Shown piece by piece: positions 11,640 to 19,640 of a stretch of DNA of 21,428 bases; position 1 is the first letter of the stretch, and each line of letters begins with the position of its first letter. Origin of the DNA: Chara braunii (taxonomy: Eukaryota > Streptophyta > Charophyceae > Charales > Characeae); the NCBI GenBank assembly GCA_003427395.1, contig BFEA01000207.1:1720946-1742373 (forward strand). Reading direction: 5' to 3'. Under the pieces are notes generated by a model. That model did not search any database. It saw only the letters and a list, made by a program, of their open reading frames with translations, and was not told where the DNA came from. The position numbers and the translations under genes were made by a program.

Positions 11640-12416
11640 ACAGGTCAGAGATCCCGCGAAGTACAACTTACCTCCACCAAGGGGAGTTGTCGCCATCCCT
11701 TAGGTGGACGCATCCCTGTTGAGCCACCGACCCACTTGCGAAGGCTTTCATATGCAATCGCAGAGGTAGGATAGCCGAGGACGTTTTCTCGATATATCAG
11801 GTCGACCTTTTTGGACAGTCTTCCACTATCTCATATATCGTGCACTGAAGAGCTAACTTTCTCGGACCGACAACCTAATCAGGTCGACCTTTTCGTACAG
11901 TCTTCCACGCTTAGCTGCTCATGATAGTGAGTTCACGTTCCCCGTTAACCATATGAGACATGCCGATGTCTAACCCCTTTTGTTATCTTCCCACTTTCTT
12001 AAACTCTCAGCAGAATCCTAGACAATAATATGCCTAATCTCGGGCCTGAATATAGCCTTGTTCATAACTATATATATATATATATATATATATACCAGAG
12101 GGGAGCGAATAGGTGGTAGACCTCACTTTTCACAATTGTGGTGCACCCTGTCAGAATGTCACAGATGACCACTCAAGTTCAGAAGACAATCACACCCCAA
12201 ACACCTATGCCAATGCAAGGAAAGTCACACACACGCATACAAATGCAGACACAGAATGCACTACAAGCGTCAACCTTTAACACATTCATAGCAAGTCCCT
12301 CACTCCCCCAAAACTTTGAAACAACAGTCCTTCCTACCCCTGACTCCTCTTGCCCTGCCCCCTCACTTTCCAAAGTCGTTCGAGAGTGACCAGGACATTT
12401 CAGGCTTAGATACAGG
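11640..12416 (+). repeat. Tandem duplication, unit 2 (~777 bp)
   Basis: Second copy of the unit above. It is shorter mainly because its AT microsatellite is 26 bp rather than 60 bp. Homology ends at ACAGG near 12412-12416, after which the sequence is unrelated. Confidence 0.92.
12069..12094. repeat. (TA)n microsatellite, 26 bp
   Basis: Orthologous tract in unit 2, 34 bp shorter than in unit 1. The difference shows length change after the duplication. Confidence 0.99.
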
Positions 12417-13071
12417 GGAAGATTCGTCCGTTCCTTTTCTTGATTTTGTCTTAGGTGTGCGTATCAAGCCATGTGGAAGTTCAGTCGGAATTCTACTGAC
12501 TTGTTATCCAATGATAACAAAATTGCAGTTCCTTACGGTTTTCTTCCGTAATTTTTTCCAGGAGTGATGGGAACCTGTAGGCGAAACACAGTCCGAAAGA
12601 AACTTAACATCCCCTTTTCCTATATTGGGATCTAGGAGATTCCTTCTAGATTTGTGACCTAGATATCAACGCTTATCGGTGACCCACTGTCTAACTTCTA
12701 TCCTTATCTAATTGTCAGGTTGTTGCCTTGCGGTTTAAGCAATGAACAATAGTTCCTTGCCAGTTTATCCGACCAGTGATCCTACATAAGTTTCTTTTGA
12801 GGACCGCTTACCAAAGTTTCCTTCTTGATTTCTTCCTTGGCAAGTACAAGCAACATCGTCAAACCATTTTTGAAAGGAGTCGTATGATAGGAATCGAATA
12901 AAAGTTCCGAGATGAAGGGATGCGTTTCTCCGGGCCAAGGTCCCATCATGCTCACCTCAATAGAATCAGGAGTAGTCTGTCTGTAATTGGTTGATCCAGG
13001 TTTATTGAGAAGGTTAATAATAGTATGGTAAACCTTTCAGGATCCATCCATCTTTTACTGGGCGTCTATTT
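12417..13071. other. Unassigned sequence, no feature seen
   Basis: About 655 bp of balanced composition. There is no open frame of note, no tandem repeat, and no motif I recognise. A small inverted repeat, ATCTAG...CTAGAT near 12630-12651, is not remarkable. Confidence 0.5.
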
Positions 13072-13489
13072 GTGATTCGGCAGACCTCGTGGGCCTCACT
13101 TCTCCTATCATTATATGACATTGAAGCACGGTCGGCGGACAATAAGGCGGGCTTCTCGAAGCCTCGCTTCTCTTATTACACCTCCCTTACTCGTGCAACC
13201 CAAGCGATAGGGCATACCTTAAGAGGTCTCGCTTCTCCTATCACTTGTTTGCATGCATGGCTCGTTGGTGATAAGGCAGATTTCTCGGAATCTCGCTTCT
13301 CTTACCACCCCCATGTTGTCCTTGCGATAGGGCAGACTTCTCAGAGTCTCGCTCCTCCTATCGCTTACTTGTACTGACGCACGACTGGTTGGTGATAAGG
13401 CAGGCTTCTCAGAGCCTCACTTCTATTATCATCATTCGTGCCATTATTGCAATAGGGCAGACTTCTCGGAGTCTCGCTCCTCCTATCGC
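13072..13489. repeat. Tandem array of seven ~40-nt hairpins
   Basis: Imperfect inverted repeats start near 13072, 13138, 13204, 13267, 13324, 13391 and 13449, spaced 57-67 bp. Each has an outer stem, a small internal loop, an inner 4-5-bp stem and a 4-6-nt loop. Outer stems include GATAGG/CCTATC (13206, 13237), GCGATAGG/CCTATCGC (13324, 13357) and GGTGATAA/TTATCATC (13391, 13426). Inner stems are GGCTT/AAGCC, ACCT/AGGT, AGATT/AATCT, AGACT/AGTCT and AGGCT/AGCCT. Matched changes on both sides keep the pairing. Two outer-stem types, GATAGG and GATAAG, alternate, giving a ~125-bp higher order. The first unit is decayed. A frame encoding similar short peptides crosses the first units but stops at 13375. 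The strand of any transcript is unknown. Confidence 0.85.
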
Positions 13490-13792
13490 TTATACAAGTT
13501 TTCTGACGACATTGGTCGTCTCCTTTGACGCCTCTTGAGCTTTGGGTCATTTTGAAACCTTAAGATTATGAGGGTAAGGCATACGGGACCTGTACCCCGT
13601 GACTTAAAGGCCTTCCGACTAATCCTCGGACTTTGTTAGTTTTGAATTTTTGAGAGGATGTAGGTTTGAGTCATTGCAGAACACGAATAAGTTGATGCAG
13701 TCCATTATCACAATATCCGACCAACAACATACCCTAATCTTCAATCCACTGTGAACCCCCCTCCCTTATCATTGGTCAGGTGGTTTATTAAG
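13490..13792. other. Unassigned sequence after the hairpin array
   Basis: About 300 bp with no recognised gene. An inverted repeat, AAGGC...GCCTT around an inner ACGGG...CCCGT (13576-13614), vaguely recalls the array architecture but does not share its loop or spacing, so I do not count it as a unit. Confidence 0.4.
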
Positions 13793-13892
13793 CAAGGGAA
13801 GACTACACGGAGTCAATCCCCTTGTGGCCACATCCCCAAAACAGACATTCACATAGTGGGACAGTTACTCGGAATTTCTCGTTCTCGCTATG
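13793..13892. repeat. Two decayed outlying units of the hairpin array
   Basis: First unit: outer stem CAAGGG (13793-13798) with CCCTTG (13819-13824), inner stem GACT (13801-13804) with AGTC (13811-13814), and a 6-nt loop as in the array. Second unit: 13852-13892, outer CATAG/CTATG, sharing the CTCGGAAT and TTCTC words of the unit at 13267. Their starts are 59 bp apart, in step with the array period. Confidence 0.55.
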
Positions 13893-14415
13893 TTTATCAG
13901 CAACAGGTAGTCATACCCAGTCAGACCCCTTCCACTCAATCAACGTTATTTTTTTCCTTATACAGACATTATTGGTTTCCCTTTGCTTGAATTTAGTCCT
14001 AAAATCCTGACTCAAAGTACTCTCGTTACTATTACAAGCATTGGCAATTACCTGAAGGTTATAAATTAAAGGTTTAGGGGTTAGGCAGAAGTGTGCGTAC
14101 CTCACTGTTCCCTGCCTCCAGACTTCTACCTGAACTCCGACAGAGCTCCCGCAAGCGCCCCTGTAGCTTGGGATCTATCTAACCTGACCAAGTACGGGAT
14201 TGGAGCCTCTAGTGTTTTAAGATTTAGTTTCAGCAAGCAAATGAGAACATCATTTTCACATTCATTGTTGACAAGATTGGTGTGCGAGGGATTTAAACAT
14301 AGGAAAGGCGGAGGAGGATGAAGGACGTAGAAGTCGCCACTTTTGATGACAACCTTCCCCTTTTCTAGTGCCTCGCACCCTTCTCACTTTTGACCCCAAT
14401 CTAGCATGCAATGTC
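13893..14415. other. Unassigned sequence, no feature seen
   Basis: About 520 bp. Short overlapping open frames occur on both strands and resemble nothing I know. No repeat or structured element is evident before the AAT microsatellite. Confidence 0.45.
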
Positions 14416-14468
14416 AAATAATAATAATAATAATAATAGTATAATAATAATAGTATAATAATAATAGT
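14416..14468. repeat. (AAT)n microsatellite left of the hAT-like element
   Basis: AAT repeat with regular AGT interruptions. Its last 8 bp, ATAATAGT (14461-14468), are repeated exactly after the element at 15231-15238. Confidence 0.97.
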
Positions 14469-15230
14469 CAGACTTGCCAGGCCGAACGTACGGAGGCCCC
14501 TAAGCTGACCCCCGAACGTTCGGGCGTTCGGGTCCCCGTACCGCGCCCGAACTCGAAGGGGTTCGGACCCCGCAAAAAAATATTTCGGTACCTAAAACTT
14601 ATTATTTTTTTCTGATTGTTTTTTTTTGAGTTTTCTGTTATGTAAGCTACCTGTCTTTTAATTTTGAAGTCATTCTGTGGAGCCAAAAAATAGTGAAAAA
14701 TTGGCAAAGATGGTGGTGTCAAAACATGCTTTCCCACTTACTAATTTGTTTTTTTTCTCTTTTCACTCTTTGTTTTCTCTTTATTTCGGGGCCTGAAAAA
14801 AAATATTATTTTTTCAAACTTTATTTGTAGGTTCTCTATGATGTAAGATACAGATGTATAATATTTCATGGCATTTGACAAAGCCAAAAAAAAATGAAAA
14901 ATCGCCGAAGATGGCGGTGTCAAAAACTTGCTCGCCCGCGCAATAGTTTCATTCTCGATTTATTTTTTCTTATTTTCATTAATATTATTTACTTTTCGTA
15001 TTTGATTTGTATTTCAAATTTGGTACGCAATTTGGATGTACTGTTGAGGCAAATGTTGTTTAGTTTATTCTTCTGCATGACATAGTTTTTTTTCAGAATT
15101 TTTGGAAATCGTTTTTTTGTTTTTTTTTTTTGGTTCCGCGTTCGAACGTCCGAACGTGTCGAGAGGGGTTCCTAAACGTTCGGGCGTTCGGGTTCGGGTG
15201 TTCGGCCCGTCCCGAACGCCGGGAACCCTG
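14469..15230. mobile_element. Non-autonomous hAT-like transposon, 762 bp
   Basis: Begins CAGACTTGCC and ends GGGAACCCTG, so both termini read CAG inward, with a weakly matching stretch beyond. It is flanked by an exact 8-bp direct repeat, ATAATAGT. CAG termini with 8-bp target duplications are characteristic of hAT elements. Both GC-rich ends contain the same 19-bp word (around 14512-14530 and 15174-15192, the latter in the same orientation) and many TTCGGG/CCGAAC motifs. The AT-rich interior holds two tandem ~166-bp segments (14583-14748 and 14783-14949), each ending in GTGTCAAAA. A third segment (15000-15115) looks partly inverted relative to them. There is no transposase; the short minus-strand frames follow the internal repeats. 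The caveat is that the target site lies in a microsatellite. Confidence 0.65.
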
Positions 15231-15233
15231 ATA

Positions 15234-15288
<55 letters not shown>

Positions 15289-15296
15289 TAGTAGTT
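15231..15296. repeat. (AAT)n microsatellite right of the hAT-like element
   Basis: Continuation of the AAT tract interrupted by the element. It creates a poly-Ile frame on the plus strand and part of a 127-codon minus frame, both meaningless. Confidence 0.97.
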
Positions 15297-15930
15297 AATA
15301 AACGAAAATGATATTCAAAGAATAATGGTATTTGATTTGGCGTAAAATATTCACATAAATACAAAGGTATGAACCTGGCCAAAAATAGAGTTGGATTCAA
15401 CTTCTCTCGATAGTGGCTATGGCGCACGGCGCTCAACAAGCCTTTCACCCGATCACGGTACCCCCATCAACTTGCCTGCACACACACACAACGCACTCTC
15501 ATCCAACTAGGAACTGCCCTGGACATCCCACATACGCACCTACACTCGCTTGCTGATGCGGCGGCTATGGCCACTCCTCTCTCACAGCTAACTATTGGTT
15601 ATGGCCGACCTTCGGACTTTCGACGTATTTTGACTTCCGGTTCCAGCATACCTTCGCACACACTACACTCTAATAGTGCTTTCACACCTCTCATCAGTGC
15701 GCAAGTGCCGCAACACTCCCACATTCCTCATGAGGATGAGCAATTTGCCTGAGCGAGAGGCTGGCCAGTCCTTATTTTGCCTTTGAACCTCATTTACGGC
15801 TGCCCCAACCTCAGTTGCAATTGGCTCGTTTTCGTTCCCAGTGCCATATGCCCGCGGCCACCCCGCTTCAGACTGTGGGCCCGGTATCTGTCCTTGTCTG
15901 TGTCTGTATGTTTATCCAACTGTCTCTCTT
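15297..15930. other. Unassigned sequence with one small open frame
   Basis: Contains a short CA tract (about 15478-15491) and a 61-codon frame at 15567-15752 that starts with ATG in a favourable context (GCGGCT before it, G after it). The peptide is Ser-, His- and Pro-rich with no recognisable domain. It could be a terminal exon or, more likely, chance. Nothing else is seen. Confidence 0.35.
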
Positions 15931-15994
15931 CACACACACACACACAACAAACAAGCGTGTTGCAGTGTAGATTTCCTTGTTCTAACGGTAGTAC
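15931..15994 (-). repeat. CA tract plus short dispersed repeat, copy 1
   Basis: (CA)n at 15931-15948 is followed by a ~38-bp sequence (15957-15994) related to 18706-18749 and 18887-18932. In all three, a CA-rich tract precedes GTAGT/GCAGT-like sequence, TTTC and TTCTA-CGGT-like sequence. On the minus strand all three can be read as a Pro-Leu-Glu-X-(Gly/Arg)-Asn peptide, so the source may be the 3' part of a retroelement with a GT tail. That origin is inference. Confidence 0.5.
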
Positions 15995-16261
15995 AAGGAG
16001 CAATAACGAGGTGACAAAATCCAGATTGCTAATCGCATCTGGAAATCAAGGGTCTGTCAAGGTCCAGAAACAGAACTGCATTGATTATGAGTGATAGTGA
16101 GATTCAGAAGCCGTGCCGCCTCTTTTACATGAAAACCGGTAGTCGTGACTTTGAACCAAGAGCAGAATTGCAATTCGACACACTCTAAGTAAGAGCACAG
16201 CAATACTTACAAATGCTAATGTCGGAATAGTCCCGTTACCGTCATCAATGAATGAGGGTCA

Positions 16262-16311
16262 TCTTCCTACCCTTTGGCGCTCAACGTCCAAGCTACTAAC
16301 CACTGCAGCTT
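16262..16311 (-). repeat. Possible tRNA-derived relic
   Basis: On the minus strand, AAGCTGCAGTGG (16311-16300) followed by GTTAG resembles a tRNA D-arm or A-box region. About 10 bp later, TTGG (16291-16288) and CCAA (16277-16274) pair around a loop as an anticodon stem would. The expected B box is not recognisable. This is weak: an old SINE fragment or chance. Confidence 0.3.
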
Positions 16312-16435
16312 ATCGACAGACAATGAATTGACAATACATCAGTCGACCTCAACAGCGGATTAGAAGATCATGAAGACGTCGACCCCTGCGGACCGTCGTC
16401 GAGACCACGTATGTGCCTCCCTCCTCTTCTTTTCT

Positions 16436-16870
16436 ATCTTTCTTTCTTGTTTCACTATCTGTGTGTCTGTGTTGTGTTTCATTGTGTATCCTGTGCGTAT
16501 TACTATGTATTTGTGTGCGCAACACTGTGCATCTGTTTTAACTGTGTGTACGTGCGACTGCGTGTCTGTGACACTGTGTGACCGTTACAGTGTCACTATA
16601 TATATGTCACTTGTGGGACTGTGTCGTATTACAATGACTCTGTGTGTGTTACTTGTGAATGTCACAGCCTGTCTCACTTTATATATCACAGTCTGTGTCA
16701 CGTTGTGCACATGTGTATTTCACTGTGCATGTGTGACTGTGTATCTATCCAGTCCTTGTGTCTGTGCGTTTTTGTTGGCTTGTTCAGTTCGTCTGTCTAT
16801 GAGTTTTGGTTTGTTTATTCTTTCTGTCTCTTTCTATCTGCCACACCTTTTCTTCTTCTTCTTCTACCTT
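16436..16870. repeat. Degenerate GTGT/CACTGTG minisatellite and TTC tract
   Basis: Loose repetition of words such as TCACTGTG, ACTGTGTG and GTGTCTGTG between about 16440 and 16760, then T-rich sequence with a (TTC)n run near 16848-16865. A 184-codon frame (16370-16924) crosses it. Its product is Cys-, Val- and Leu-rich, and the hydrophobic segments come from the repeat. I see no family resemblance and regard the frame as fortuitous, although it is the longest frame outside the satellites. Confidence 0.6.
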
Positions 16871-16925
16871 GTCGTCGTCATTTCCTCGTCATCAGAGCCT
16901 GCTGCAGGCAAAACCCTGAGATAGA

Positions 16926-17152
16926 GGACGACAACCTCCATAGCCCATAGTGTAAACGCATTAGCGCCGCAATGTAACACAACCCTTCAGCATGTGGAGG
17001 CCACAGCATGGGGACACGATAGGCACAAGCGCGCATTCCAACAGTTGGGCGATGACGACCCAACTTCGAGATGCCATCGGCGGATGCATCACGCATCCGG
17101 CAAAGTCCCCACCCTTGCGTATAGCAAGCATCGGATGCAAGCCGAGCAAAAC
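16926..17152. other. GC-richer segment with several hairpins
   Basis: Perfect short inverted repeats occur close together: GTTGGG/CCCAAC with a 9-nt loop (17044-17064), CGGATGC/GCATCCG with a 5-nt loop (17081-17099), and TGTGG/CCACA near 16995-17005. No gene is recognised. It ends at an AAT microsatellite. Confidence 0.5.
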
Positions 17153-17207
17153 GAAATAATAATAATAAACATAATAATGATAATAATAATAACAATAATA
17201 ATAACAA

Positions 17208-17238
<31 letters not shown>

Positions 17239-17241
17239 AAT
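17153..17241. repeat. (AAT)n microsatellite, ~89 bp
   Basis: Interrupted AAT run with AAC, GAT and AAA variants. It produces Ile-rich frames on both strands. Confidence 0.98.
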
Positions 17242-17446
17242 CTCCCCTTTATTCCCGCTGATCAGCTTTATGCCCCTTTCAACAGATATACTCACGAAGA
17301 TAATCAATAATGAATAAATAAATTAAGAAAGTAAATAATATCAAAGAGGGTGTATACTAACCACCTTTTTTTTTTCGGCACGGTGCCTTTAACAGAAGGG
17401 AAGAGTAAGCCAGCGTCCCTCGTCTCGATGTCCGACCGTTCGCATG

Positions 17447-17802
17447 TCAACGATCCTCCCCCAGGTTCTCCTATGGAAACTTCGTTACTACTTCTCCTCC
17501 CTCCAAATGATAAGATTCAATGAACTCCTCACAGCGCCTCCACCGGCAAACCATCGAGATTACCACCATCCAGACACTTCACCGGACCATTCAATTGGTA
17601 GGAGCTACGGACGGTGTGTACAGAGGGCAGGGACGTAATTAACGCGAGCTGATTTACTCGCGCTTACTATACATTTCTTGTTCAAGATCGATAAGTATAA
17701 CAATCTATCCCCTTCATGATGAGCCTTAAGAAGGTTACCCGGACCTTTCGATCCAGGCAAGTGACTCGTTGGATTCATCAGTGTAGCATGCGTTGGACCA
17801 GG
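17447..17802 (-). pseudogene. 18S rRNA pseudogene fragment, 3' end
   Basis: The minus strand is homologous to the last ~360 nt of eukaryotic small-subunit rRNA. In plus-strand terms it holds the universally conserved block GGTGTGTACAGAGGGCAG (17613-17630) and continues through GGACGTAAT, AACGCGAGCTGAT and ACTCGCGCTTACT. It also holds TTACCCGGACCTTTCG (17735-17750) and CATCAGTGTAGC (17776-17787). The other end, GATCCTCCCCCAGGTTCTCC (17452-17471) and GGAAACTTCGTTACTACTT, corresponds to the 3' terminus. Many substitutions hit positions that are nearly invariant in functional 18S, including the decoding-site region (GTAGTAACGAAG where GTCGTAACAAGG is usual on the RNA strand). It is therefore a non-functional copy. 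Homology fades into a TTC tract after 17802. Confidence 0.88.
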
Positions 17803-18100
17803 TATCCTTCTTCTTCTCTTTTTTCTTTTCCTTCTTCTCTTTCTTCTTCTTCTTCCCTTTCATCCTGCCTGTGAATCATAATGGCAGTGTCCCTCTTCCT
17901 TCGTCTTATCCCGTCGTTTCCTTAGCTCTACTCCTCCTGCCTTCGGTCGTTTTCCTCCCCTTCTCCTTCTCCTTCTTCTCCGTAACCCCCTTCCTTTTTC
18001 CAGATCGTTACTTGCCTTGGCTCTCCTCCTTTCTCCCTTCTTCCTGCGACTCCTGCCCCCATGCAACCAACCTCGTACGTACACTGATGAAATCGCAACT
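17803..18100. repeat. Pyrimidine-rich tract with (TTC)n
   Basis: TTC, CCTT and CTCC repeats dominate to about 18050, strongest at 17805-17865 and 17955-17985. Phe/Ser- and Arg-rich frames on the two strands follow from composition. Confidence 0.8.
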
Positions 18101-18157
18101 ATTATACTGCTACAATAATAATACTAGTAGTGCTACTAGTACTACTTTTTCTACTAG

Positions 18158-18192
<35 letters not shown>

Positions 18193-18285
18193 ATAATAGT
18201 AATATAAAATAAAAATACGTATAATAATACTTATAATAATAGTAATATAATTTATACTTATAATAATAGTAATATAAAATAAATA
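18101..18285. repeat. AAT-rich repeat cluster with palindrome and 24-bp triplicate
   Basis: Contains a perfect inverted repeat TACTAGTAG-TG-CTACTAGTA (18122-18141), with a third CTACTAGTA at 18151-18159. An AAT run follows. An exact 24-bp word beginning ATACTTATAATAATAG then occurs at 18184-18207, 18227-18250 and 18254-18277. Confidence 0.92.
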
Positions 18286-18650
18286 AAATGAATGTATACA
18301 AGCTATCTTCCCGGCCCGATAGTGTTGGGGCGTTCTGTTTGGGGAACGGACGTGCGGCAGTGGCAGCTACAATAGGTACGTATTCTCGTTCCCTCTCTTT
18401 TGTTTCTACTCGTCGTCCTCCTACCTTACGATCGTGCTCGCTACCTCCATGCTCGCTTCCCCATTGGCGCAATCACGTTTCCTTCTCGATCGCCACCATT
18501 CTTCTCTTTCGCGCAACCACGCAAAAGAATCTCACCATCGCGCGACATTCCTCTCACTCTGCTTTCATGCGCTCTTCCTTCCACTGTTGCTGCGCGTTCC
18601 ACCCTGCTTCCGCTTTTTTTTTCTTCTTCTCGCACACTCCCCTCTCCCTC
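18286..18650. other. Unassigned sequence, pyrimidine-rich downstream
   Basis: A 148-codon plus-strand frame starts at 18288 and runs to 18734, but its last third is CA-repeat and poly-Phe sequence and its first part resembles nothing I know. Three other overlapping frames exist. I do not call a gene. Confidence 0.4.
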
Positions 18651-18749
18651 TTCACATACACATACACCCTCACAGACTCACACACGCACACATACACACG
18701 TACCCGTGTAGTAGTGTATATTTCCAAGTTCTAGCGGTTCGTTCATTCG
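18651..18749 (-). repeat. CA-rich tract plus short dispersed repeat, copy 2
   Basis: CA-rich tract (18651-18705), then the ~44-bp repeat at 18706-18749. It is the best-preserved of three copies and nearest in sequence to the copy at 18887. Orientation is given as minus because the CA side would then be a 3' GT tail; this is inference. Confidence 0.6.
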
Positions 18750-18845
18750 CTTCTGCACATCCGACCACGAAAGTACCATGTGATATGTCGCAAAATTGGC
18801 ACCCTCAGACACACGCATAATAGTGCAAGTGTAGTTGGCCGTGGG

Positions 18846-18932
18846 AAACACACATTTACTCGCACATACACTCTCACACATACAATCGTAGTAGTAGTTG
18901 ATGTTTCTATATTCTAGTGGTACATTCATTTG
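18846..18932 (-). repeat. CA-rich tract plus short dispersed repeat, copy 3
   Basis: CA-rich tract at 18846-18882, then the repeat at 18887-18932. It shares GTAGTAG, TTTC, TTCTAG, GGT and TTCATT words, in order, with copy 2, which lies about 180 bp away. Confidence 0.6.
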
Positions 18933-19149
18933 ATCTCTCTCTCTTCCCATCGTCGTTTTAGTCGTCGTTGTCTGCTACATGCCTCCTCACTAGGTCGCGA
19001 CACCTCCTCACTACTTCGTTAAACGAAATGCTTCGTCGTGTGAGTGCGGCCACGAAGGCAACACCGCCACAGAATCACAATCACCCTTTCCCAAACCTGT
19101 GGAATGAGCGATGGCTAAGTGACGATCCACAAGCCCGCACCACCGTATA
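18933..19149. other. Unassigned sequence
   Basis: About 217 bp containing a 60-codon plus-strand frame (18968-19150) with no recognisable domain. No repeat or RNA feature is seen. Confidence 0.35.
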
Positions 19150-19409
19150 GGAAAGCCCTGACAGCTACGGCCGTTGTCAGTGTCGAGCAAGATATCGTGA
19201 AAACCCCTCTAAGCAAGACGGCTTGAGGATCGAACGGTGCTGTGAGGATCTCCCTTCGACTACCATGAAATAACTCGGTCGTCCCTCGCAAACTGGATAC
19301 TCACCCGAAGCGTGCGCAGAGAGCCCCTCGTAGTTCGAGTACAAGGTCCCTAAACCCACGCTCGGAACACCGCCATCACCGACTGCCACGGCAGATACGT
19401 CGGCTTTCC
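19150..19409. mobile_element. Possible small TIR element (MITE-like), ~260 bp
   Basis: GGAAAGCC (19150-19157) and GGCTTTCC (19402-19409) are perfect inverted repeats and extend by one more base pair (A/T). A weaker inward match, GCCGT with CAGT, lies about 20 bp inside both ends. No convincing target duplication is visible, so two unrelated 9-bp words remain possible. An internal inverted repeat CTGACA...TGTCAG lies around ACGGCCGT. A 70-codon minus frame inside has no known relatives. Confidence 0.3.
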
Positions 19410-19640
19410 TTCTCTCTCCTTCTTCTCTTCCTCCTTCCGTCCTCCTTCTTCTTCTTCTACTTCCTCCGCTTTCTTCTTTCTTCTACTCACGCGTTACCTC
19501 TTTTGTCTGCGTGCACTACCCCCGCGCCTATCCCTTTTTTTTTTTTTTTTTTTTTTTTTTCGCATTCTACGTTCGTCCTTCCACACGCTCCTATTGCCTT
19601 CGCGTGCCCTCTACAAGAGATCCCAGTGTTGGGGCGATCT
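19410..19640. repeat. Pyrimidine-rich sequence with a 26-nt T run
   Basis: TTC/CCT-rich sequence to about 19490, then a T run at 19535-19560. No gene is seen. Confidence 0.8.

Noticed and set aside
10866-11680. Minus-strand GTAAGT words in both duplicated units as splice donors of a duplicated exon
   Set aside because: A 6-bp match is weak and no acceptor, frame or recognisable exon accompanies it.
13072-13377. 101-codon frame over the hairpin array as a repeat protein
   Set aside because: It stops within the array, the later units continue in another frame, and stem pairing explains the similarity better than peptide conservation.
13072-13489. Hairpin array as a CRISPR
   Set aside because: Repeats are not identical, there are no spacers of uniform length, no cas genes, and the context is eukaryotic.
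15065-15448. 127-codon minus frame with an Ile run
   Set aside because: It joins the transposon end to an AAT microsatellite; the Ile run is the microsatellite.
17444-17638. 64-codon plus-strand frame
   Set aside because: It lies antisense over the 18S rRNA pseudogene.
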